A model generated the notes under the pieces. The model worked only from the letters and a program-made list of their open reading frames with translations, was not told the origin of the DNA and did no database searches. A stretch of 10,440 bases of DNA, from contig CAUEFX010000091.1 of the NCBI GenBank assembly GCA_958477465.1, positions 1-10,440 of the forward strand, read 5' to 3'. Both the position numbers and the translations under genes were made by a program. Each line of letters begins with the position of its first letter. The stretch's first letter is position 1. Source of the DNA: an uncultured Bacteroides sp. GTDB taxonomy: Bacteria > Bacteroidota > Bacteroidia > Bacteroidales > Bacteroidaceae. Shown here piece after piece: positions 5,928 through 10,440 of this stretch.

Positions 5928-6866
5928 TTATAGTGTCATAGAGAGATTGAACAAGAGAGACGAGGTGCTAAGGTGGTATTTAGCATAGGCGGCTCCCAAT
6001 TTGAAACGTTTGATTTGTAAGCCGGCTCCTGCTGTAAAGCCTGCCCAGTGACTCGAATCGGCAACTTTCATCTCATTTGTCCGACGGAAGTTATACCCCA
6101 GTGAAACGTAAAAATTATCAGTCGGCAAAAAGTCAATGCCGATTACGGCATGATCAAAGAATTTGGAGTTTTTCCAATCGGTGAGATTATATAAGGTTGC
6201 GGAGATCCGGAAAGGAGCATGTGACAGACGCTTGGTGATACCCACTTGTACGTCTACCGGCAGTTTCTCGCGTTTATCTTCGAAAGCGACAATTTGCCCT
6301 CCTAAGTTACGGGCTACCATAGAAAATGAGAAGTCACTGTTTTGGTGATAATAGTTTAATCCTAAATCGACACCGATGGCAAAAGATGAGAATTGGGCGT
6401 ATTTGGAATAAATCAGGTTGGTTTTCACCCCTCCACTCCAATAATCGCTCAGGTCATAAGAATAAATGCCGGAAAATGCCATGTCTTTGGCTGAAAAGGT
6501 GCCTGTTATTATGTTTTCATTGGTGGTCTCTTTCATTGTACCATAGTCCACGAACTGGGCTGTTACCGCCCAGGTGGAACGGTCGCCGATAACACGTGAA
6601 AATGCTGCACTGGCCGTATTGACCCCTGCAATATATAAGGTGTAATTCAAATTAAGCGTTTTATCCGCTACACATGATAACAGGGCCGGATTGTGGACAG
6701 CCATTGTCAGATCGTCCTCGATGATCGATATGTTTTCTCCACCCAAAGCGGCTGCATGTGAAGAGAACGGTAATTTGAGGAACTGGAACACGCTATTATC
6801 TTCCTGAGCCTGTATCCGGACCCAAAAAAGTAGCAATAGTACTATGAATATATTCTTTTTTAACAT
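5928..6866 (-). CDS. porQ: PorQ-family outer-membrane beta-barrel protein
   Basis: 312 residues with a signal peptide (hydrophobic core IFIVLLLLF, likely cleavage after IQA at residue 20). The mature part fits the PorV/PorQ family of FadL-like barrels. Near the N-terminus it has the family pattern FQFLKLPFSSHAAALGG (28-44), then NPALL (59-63), many alternating aromatic beta strands, and a strand-like end LLFNLSMTL. In Porphyromonas gingivalis PorQ helps the type IX secretion system by holding PorZ at the surface. No other type IX gene is in view, and gut Bacteroides are generally considered to lack a full system, so the role here is uncertain. The neighbours cmk and ispH match, as I recall it, the P. 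gingivalis order, which supports orthology. It is the first gene of a minus-strand operon, with a TATATTTG box just upstream. Confidence 0.82.
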   Translation of the reverse strand: MLKKNIFIVLLLLFWVRIQAQEDNSVFQFLKLPFSSHAAALGGENISIIEDDLTMAVHNPALLSCVADKTLNLNYTLYIAGVNTASAAFSRVIGDRSTWAVTAQFVDYGTMKETTNENIITGTFSAKDMAFSGIYSYDLSDYWSGGVKTNLIYSKYAQFSSFAIGVDLGLNYYHQNSDFSFSMVARNLGGQIVAFEDKREKLPVDVQVGITKRLSHAPFRISATLYNLTDWKNSKFFDHAVIGIDFLPTDNFYVSLGYNFRRTNEMKVADSSHWAGFTAGAGLQIKRFKLGAAYAKYHLSTSSLLFNLSMTL

Positions 6867-6885
6867 TTTAGCAGAAAAAACTGTT

Positions 6886-6893
6886 CAAATATA
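6886..6893 (-). promoter_or_regulatory. Promoter -7 box for porQ-cmk-ispH
   Basis: The minus strand reads TATATTTG, a full TAnnTTTG match, ending 19 bases before the porQ start codon. The leader would be very short. No clear -33 box is seen. It faces away from the matching box at 6917-6924. Confidence 0.5.
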
Positions 6894-6916
6894 CTGTATT
6901 TCTCAAATATCTGCGT

Positions 6917-6924
6917 TATATTTG
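6917..6924 (+). promoter_or_regulatory. Promoter -7 box for the TonB-family gene
   Basis: The plus strand reads TATATTTG (TAnnTTTG), 83 bases before the start codon at 7008. It is the identical octamer to the porQ box on the opposite strand, 23 bases away. This makes 6867-7007 a divergent promoter region. No strong -33 match was found. Confidence 0.5.
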
Positions 6925-7007
6925 TGGCAGAAAAGCACGTGAGACTCAAAACACTGGGAAACACATCTGATTAAAAGAACGTATTATTAATATTTATATT
7001 ATAATTT

Positions 7008-7694
7008 ATGGAAGTTAAAAAATCACCAAAAGCAGACTTGGAGAGCAAAAAGTCTACATGGCTGCTTGTCGGATACGTGATTGTGTTAGCTTTTATGTTC
7101 GTAGCGTTCGAATGGACCGAAAGAGACATAAAAATAGACACAAGTCAGGCTTTATCCGATTTAGTGTTTGAAGAGGAAATGGTTCCTATTACGGAACAAG
7201 AGCAGAAAGTTGAAGTTCCACCTCCACCCGAGGTGCCGGCAGCTGCCGAAATCCTGGACATCGTAGATGATGATGCGGATGTGGAAGAAACGATTATTGC
7301 ATCAAGTGAGGAAGTCGGACAGGCTGTCGAAGTAAAATATGTACCTGTACAGGTGGTTGAAGAAGAACCGGAAGAACAGGAAATCTTCGATGTAGTAGAA
7401 AAAATGCCTGAGTTCCCGGGCGGAAACGCTGCCTTGATGTCTTATCTGGCTAAGAATATCAAATATCCTACGATTGCACAGGAGAACGGAACACAAGGCC
7501 GTGTTATTGTGCAGTTCGTTGTAAACAGGGACGGTAGTATCGTAGATGCGACAGTGGCACGTAGTGTTGACCCGTATCTGGATAAAGAAGCTCTCCGCGT
7601 GATCAACTCCATGCCGAAATGGAATCCTGGTATGCAGAGAAACAAACCGGTACGCGTTAAGTATACAGTTCCTGTAATGTTCAGATTACAATAA
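7008..7694 (+). CDS. TonB-family energy transducer
   Basis: An inner-membrane protein expected to pass proton-motive energy from ExbB/ExbD to outer-membrane TonB-dependent receptors. It has 228 residues: a short basic cytoplasmic start, one membrane segment at about 17-36 (WLLVGYVIVLAFMFVAF), a periplasmic linker at about 40-131 with PPPP at 71-74, and a TonB C-terminal domain at about 132-228. That domain carries the Bacteroidetes pattern MPEFPGG (133-139), NIKYP (150-154), GRVIVQFVVNRDGS (164-177), then MPKWNPG (202-208). The linker is very acidic: I count 27 Asp/Glu and two Lys from 51 to 131, unlike the Pro-Lys-rich linker of enterobacterial TonB. No exbB or exbD lies in the window, so it may use partners encoded elsewhere. 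It is a single-gene unit with its own promoter box and terminator. Bacteroides have several TonB paralogues, so no symbol is given. Confidence 0.92.
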   Translation: MEVKKSPKADLESKKSTWLLVGYVIVLAFMFVAFEWTERDIKIDTSQALSDLVFEEEMVPITEQEQKVEVPPPPEVPAAAEILDIVDDDADVEETIIASSEEVGQAVEVKYVPVQVVEEEPEEQEIFDVVEKMPEFPGGNAALMSYLAKNIKYPTIAQENGTQGRVIVQFVVNRDGSIVDATVARSVDPYLDKEALRVINSMPKWNPGMQRNKPVRVKYTVPVMFRLQ

Positions 7695-7712
7695 TATTTG
7701 TGTGATATACTG

Positions 7713-7740
7713 AAAAGGCTGCCGTAAAAGCAGCCTTTTT
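7713..7740 (+). terminator. Intrinsic terminator after the TonB-family gene
   Basis: AAAAGGCTGC at 7713-7722 pairs perfectly with GCAGCCTTTT at 7730-7739 (10 bp) around a 7-base loop (CGTAAAA), and the T-run continues to 7740. It begins 18 bases after the stop codon at 7692-7694. It is followed by the polyprenyl synthase gene 46 bases later, so that gene needs its own promoter or read-through. Confidence 0.9.
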
Positions 7741-7786
7741 CATTAGTTTTCCTTCTATTATTTCTTTTTTCTTAATCCAATCCGCT

Positions 7787-8761
7787 ATGTTTACTGCATT
7801 CCAACTGCTTGATAAAATTAATGCTCACATATCTGAATTACAGTTTACCCGTACTCCGAAGGGGCTATATGCACCGATAGAGTATGTGCTGTCTTTAGGT
7901 GGAAAGCGTATTCGTCCCGTGTTGATGTTGATGGGCTATAATCTGTATAAGGAGGATGTCAGTCGTATTTATGGACCGGCAACGGGGATTGAGGTTTATC
8001 ATAATTATACCTTGCTTCATGATGACTTGATGGATCGTGCCGATGTGCGCAGGGGAAAGGCAACCGTGCATAAGGTATGGGATGACAATACGGCAATTTT
8101 GTCGGGAGACGCCATGCTGGTGCTTGCATACCAATATATGGCCGATTGCCCGTTGGAATATTTGAAACCGGTAATGGATGTTTTTAATCTTACTGCGCTT
8201 GAAATTTGTGAGGGGCAGCAGATGGATATGGAATTTGAACGGCGTAGCGATGTCAGGGAAGAGGAATATATTGAAATGATCCGCTTGAAAACAGCTGTTT
8301 TATTGGCCGGCAGTTTGAAAATCGGTGCTATTCTGGGAGAAGCGTCTCCGGAAGATGTAGAAAAACTTTCTGATTTTGGCGTGCAGATCGGTATTGCTTT
8401 TCAGCTGCAGGATGATCTGCTGGATGTATATGGGGATCCTGCTGTGTTTGGCAAGAAAATCGGAGGAGATATTCTTTGTAATAAGAAAACCTATATGTTG
8501 ATTAAGGCACTGGAACGTGCGGATAAAGCTCAACTTACGGAATTGAACGGTTGGCTTGCGGCAGAATCCTTCTCTCCGGAGGAGAAGATAGCGGCAGTCA
8601 CTGCTCTTTATGATCAGATTGGCATAAAAGCGGTCTGTGAAAATAAGATGAGGGAATATTATACCCGCGCAATGGAGAGTTTGGAGGCTGTGTCTGTAGC
8701 TGAAGAAAAAAAGAAAGAATTGAAGGGTTTAATGAAACATCTGATGTATCGGGAAATGTAA
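7787..8761 (+). CDS. Polyprenyl (short-chain isoprenyl) diphosphate synthase, FPP/GGPP type
   Basis: Condenses IPP with allylic diphosphates to make farnesyl or geranylgeranyl diphosphate, precursors for undecaprenyl phosphate and menaquinone side chains. The 324 residues show the trans-isoprenyl synthase fold signature: GGKRIRPVLM (38-47), first aspartate-rich motif DDLMD (79-83) followed by RADVRRG, GQQMDMEF (143-150), K168, and second motif DDLLD (209-213) within FQLQDDLLDVYGD. The first motif has no two-residue insertion as in bacterial IspA, and Tyr74 sits five residues before it, which suggests the type I pattern. Product length therefore cannot be set from sequence (FPP or GGPP). It is first in a tight plus-strand cluster, 15 bases before the next gene. 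No TAnnTTTG box was found in the 46 bases between the tonB-family terminator and its start. Confidence 0.93.
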   Translation: MFTAFQLLDKINAHISELQFTRTPKGLYAPIEYVLSLGGKRIRPVLMLMGYNLYKEDVSRIYGPATGIEVYHNYTLLHDDLMDRADVRRGKATVHKVWDDNTAILSGDAMLVLAYQYMADCPLEYLKPVMDVFNLTALEICEGQQMDMEFERRSDVREEEYIEMIRLKTAVLLAGSLKIGAILGEASPEDVEKLSDFGVQIGIAFQLQDDLLDVYGDPAVFGKKIGGDILCNKKTYMLIKALERADKAQLTELNGWLAAESFSPEEKIAAVTALYDQIGIKAVCENKMREYYTRAMESLEAVSVAEEKKKELKGLMKHLMYREM

Positions 8762-8776
8762 ATAAAGAATTGTCGG

Positions 8777-9478
8777 ATGCCTTATAGACGATTACCAAAT
8801 ACTGATCAAGCCCGGATACGAGCGCTGAAGGCTGCGGTTGCTAAGGGGGATGTGTACAATGTGAGTGAGTTGGCCATCACTTTGAACTCCCTGACTGAAG
8901 CGCGGAACTTCCTTTCGAAGTTTGAAGTTGCTCATAATTATTACCTTCAGTGTTATAATAATCAGGTAAAGGAGAGTCCGCGGCATCAGGCAAATGTAAA
9001 AATGGCCCGTCTATATATTTCTCATTTCATTCAAGTCTTGAATCTGTCCGTGCTCCGTTCGGAGATCAAATCGGTATATAAGAAACTTTATGATCTGCCG
9101 GTTGATAATGCTACAGTTCCGGAATTGGCATCTGAAGCAGCGTTAGTGGATTGGGGAAAGAGGATTATAGAAGGGGAGCGAAAGAGGATTTCGCAAGGTG
9201 GAGTACCTATTTATAATCCTACGATTGCTAAAGTGAAGGTGCATTATGATATTTTTGTCGATAGTTATGAGAAACAAAAGGCACTGCAGGCGTTGACCAA
9301 CCGCAGTTTGGAGGAGCTGGCTTCCATGCGTGCCCGTGCGGATGAATTGATATTGGATATCTGGAATCAAGTGGAAGAAAAGTTCCAAAATATGTCTCCT
9401 AACGAAGCCCGTCTGGATAAATGCCGTGATTATGGACTTATCTATTATTACCGGACGGGAGAAAAACAATCTGAATAA
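8777..9478 (+). CDS. Conserved-looking helical protein of unknown function
   Basis: 233 residues and no family that I can name with confidence. There is no signal peptide and no membrane segment, so it is probably cytosolic. The start MPYRRLPNTDQARIRALK is strongly basic. The rest is mostly charged amphipathic helix, with probable coiled-coil stretches around 31-65, 90-105 and 165-205. A more structured central part (VDWGKRIIEGE 124-134, then GGVPIYNPTIAKVKVHYD 141-158) could form a short beta element. It ends with a Tyr-rich segment, LIYYYRTGEKQSE. The gap is 15 bases from the polyprenyl synthase and 12 to the TatD gene, so it is almost certainly co-transcribed with both. Codon use looks like its neighbours, with no sign of recent transfer. 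Good operon position, a typical start and full-length opening support a real gene. Confidence 0.85.
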   Translation: MPYRRLPNTDQARIRALKAAVAKGDVYNVSELAITLNSLTEARNFLSKFEVAHNYYLQCYNNQVKESPRHQANVKMARLYISHFIQVLNLSVLRSEIKSVYKKLYDLPVDNATVPELASEAALVDWGKRIIEGERKRISQGGVPIYNPTIAKVKVHYDIFVDSYEKQKALQALTNRSLEELASMRARADELILDIWNQVEEKFQNMSPNEARLDKCRDYGLIYYYRTGEKQSE

Positions 9479-9481
9479 ATT

Positions 9482-9485
9482 GGAG
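9482..9485 (+). promoter_or_regulatory. Shine-Dalgarno-like GGAG before the TatD gene
   Basis: GGAG lies five bases before the ATG at 9491. Most starts in this window lack such a motif, as is common in Bacteroides, so it supports this start choice within the short gap after the upstream stop codon. Confidence 0.5.
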
Positions 9486-9490
9486 TAATT

Positions 9491-10267
9491 ATGCTTGTCG
9501 ATTCTCATTCACATCTTTTTCTGGAAGAGTTTGCAGATGATCTTCCTCAGGTTATGCAACGTGCCCGTGAAGCGGGTGTTACTCATATTTTCATGCCTAA
9601 TATTGATAGTACTACGATTGAACCTTTGCTTTCGGTATGTGCGGCTTACAAAGATTTTTGTTACCCGATGATAGGGTTGCACCCTACTTCGGTGAACGGG
9701 GATTATGAAAGAGAACTGGATATTGTTGCCGGGCAGTTAGCCTCTGCCAACAGGTATGTGGCGATTGGCGAGATTGGCTTGGATCTTTATTGGGACAAGA
9801 CCTTTCTGAAGGAGCAACTTTTAGTTTTTGAAAAACAGATCGAATGGGCATTGGAGTATCATCTGCCGATTGTTATTCATGCCCGCGAGGCTTTTGACTA
9901 TATATATAAGGTATTGCAGCCTTATAAAGAGACGGAACTGACCGGAATCTTTCATAGCTTCACCGGTACTTCGGAAGAGGCTGCCAAGTTGCTCGATTTT
10001 CAGAGGTTCATGATTGGGATAAATGGGGTGGTTACCTTTAAAAAATCCCAATTGCCGGAAGTCTTAAAAGAAATTCCATTGTCGCGTATTGTCTTGGAGA
10101 CCGATTCTCCTTATCTGACGCCTGTGCCCAACCGCGGAAAGAGGAACGAAAGCGCTTATGTGAAAGACACCTTGGCTAAGGTTGCGGAAATTTATCGGAA
10201 ATCTCCGGAAACGGTTGCTGAAGCCACCTCAGAAAACGCTTTAAAAGTGTTTGGAATGGGCAAATAA
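9491..10267 (+). CDS. TatD-family metal-dependent hydrolase (putative DNase)
   Basis: 258 residues, the usual TatD length, forming an amidohydrolase-type TIM barrel in the cytosol. TatD enzymes are metal-dependent 3'-5' exonucleases or deoxyribonucleases, and the YcfH/YjjV relatives have less certain substrates. The metal ligands are visible: H6 and H8 in DSHSHLF, E94 in GEIGLDLYWD (93-102), H130 in VIHAREAFD (128-136), H155 in FHSFTG (154-159), and D205 in LETDSPYLTP (202-211). IGLHP at 61-65 is also characteristic. It is the last gene of the cluster that starts at 7787, and no clear terminator follows before the tRNA promoter. Which TatD subgroup it belongs to cannot be settled from sequence alone. 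Confidence 0.93.
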   Translation: MLVDSHSHLFLEEFADDLPQVMQRAREAGVTHIFMPNIDSTTIEPLLSVCAAYKDFCYPMIGLHPTSVNGDYERELDIVAGQLASANRYVAIGEIGLDLYWDKTFLKEQLLVFEKQIEWALEYHLPIVIHAREAFDYIYKVLQPYKETELTGIFHSFTGTSEEAAKLLDFQRFMIGINGVVTFKKSQLPEVLKEIPLSRIVLETDSPYLTPVPNRGKRNESAYVKDTLAKVAEIYRKSPETVAEATSENALKVFGMGK

Positions 10268-10331
10268 GTTTCTAAAGGATTTAAAATATATTAATTTGGA
10301 GTGTTTCTTTAAGATTAAAAAGGGATAATGC

Positions 10332-10361
10332 TTTAGAAGAAGAAAAAAAAGGATACATTTG
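10332..10361 (+). promoter_or_regulatory. Promoter of tRNA-Ser
   Basis: A full -7 box TACATTTG (TAnnTTTG) lies at 10354-10361, and TTTA at 10332-10335 is a near match to the -33 TTTG with an 18-base gap, close to the usual 19-21. The predicted start is about 20 bases before the tRNA 5' end at 10389. This is the best-spaced promoter in the window. Confidence 0.65.
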
Positions 10362-10388
10362 TAGCTGAAAATGTTCAAACCCGTTTAG

Positions 10389-10440
10389 GGAGAGATGCTC
10401 GAGTGGTTGAAGAGGCACGCCTGGAAAGCGTGTATACGCC
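10389..10440 (+). tRNA. tRNA-Ser (anticodon GGA), truncated by the window edge
   Basis: The acceptor 5' strand GGAGAGA (10389-10395) is followed by TG and a D-arm that begins CTCGAGTGG. The anticodon stem CACGC/GCGTG encloses the loop CTGGAAA, whose middle bases GGA read UCC and UCU serine codons. After the anticodon stem the sequence TATACGCC enters the long variable arm typical of class II serine tRNAs. The T arm, acceptor 3' strand and the rest lie beyond the window. The resemblance to bacterial tRNA-Ser(GGA) is strong through this half. Confidence 0.93.

Noticed and set aside
7693..7700. AATATTTG after the TonB-family stop as a promoter for the polyprenyl synthase
   Set aside because: The first base departs from TAnnTTTG, no -33 box is seen, and the transcript would cross the strong terminator at 7713-7740.
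1..10440. CRISPR array, toxin-antitoxin pair, restriction or other defence genes
   Set aside because: No regularly spaced direct repeats and no such protein motifs were seen. Apart from the left edge and the hairpin repeat, the window is core metabolism and envelope genes.

Overview
The window looks like chromosome of a gut-type Bacteroides. Protein families, gene neighbourhoods and the Bacteroidetes -7 promoter motif (TAnnTTTG) before several transcription units all point that way. I cannot fix the species from sequence alone.

Layout from left to right. (1) Positions 1-123 are the last 40 codons of a transposase-like protein, most likely of the IS110 family. A long imperfect hairpin follows at 140-194, probably part of the element's right end. 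(2) A GH95 glycoside hydrolase (predicted secreted alpha-L-fucosidase) occupies 215-2707 on the minus strand. It stands alone, with no SusC/SusD or regulator beside it in this window. (3) A gene-poor stretch of about 490 bases (2708-3195) holds a candidate GH95 promoter, a clear intrinsic terminator for pfkA and a 59-base hairpin that resembles a small miniature transposable element. (4) The minus strand then carries housekeeping genes: pfkA with its own promoter, and upstream of it the compact run porQ-cmk-ispH, transcribed in that order. (5) A divergent intergenic region (6867-7007) has TAnnTTTG boxes facing both ways. (6) On the plus strand, a TonB-family energy transducer ends in a strong terminator. 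It is followed by a tight three-gene cluster: short-chain polyprenyl diphosphate synthase, an unrecognised helical protein and a TatD-family hydrolase. (7) A promoter motif and the 5' part of tRNA-Ser(GGA) close the window; the tRNA is cut by the window edge.

How the genes work together. IspH makes IPP and DMAPP at the end of the MEP pathway, and the polyprenyl synthase condenses them, so two isoprenoid steps sit about 2.6 kb apart in separate units. PfkA commits carbon to glycolysis and Cmk supplies CDP/dCDP. PorQ and TonB are envelope proteins, and GH95 would release fucose or a related sugar from host or plant glycans.

Most of the window is ordinary core genome. The less explained parts are the structured IS tail at the left edge, the hairpin repeat after pfkA, the conserved protein of unknown function at 8777-9478, and a PorQ homologue with no other type IX secretion gene in view. 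I did not find a convincing new defence or RNA-guided system. The nearest candidate is the structured end of the IS110-like element, most of which lies outside the window.
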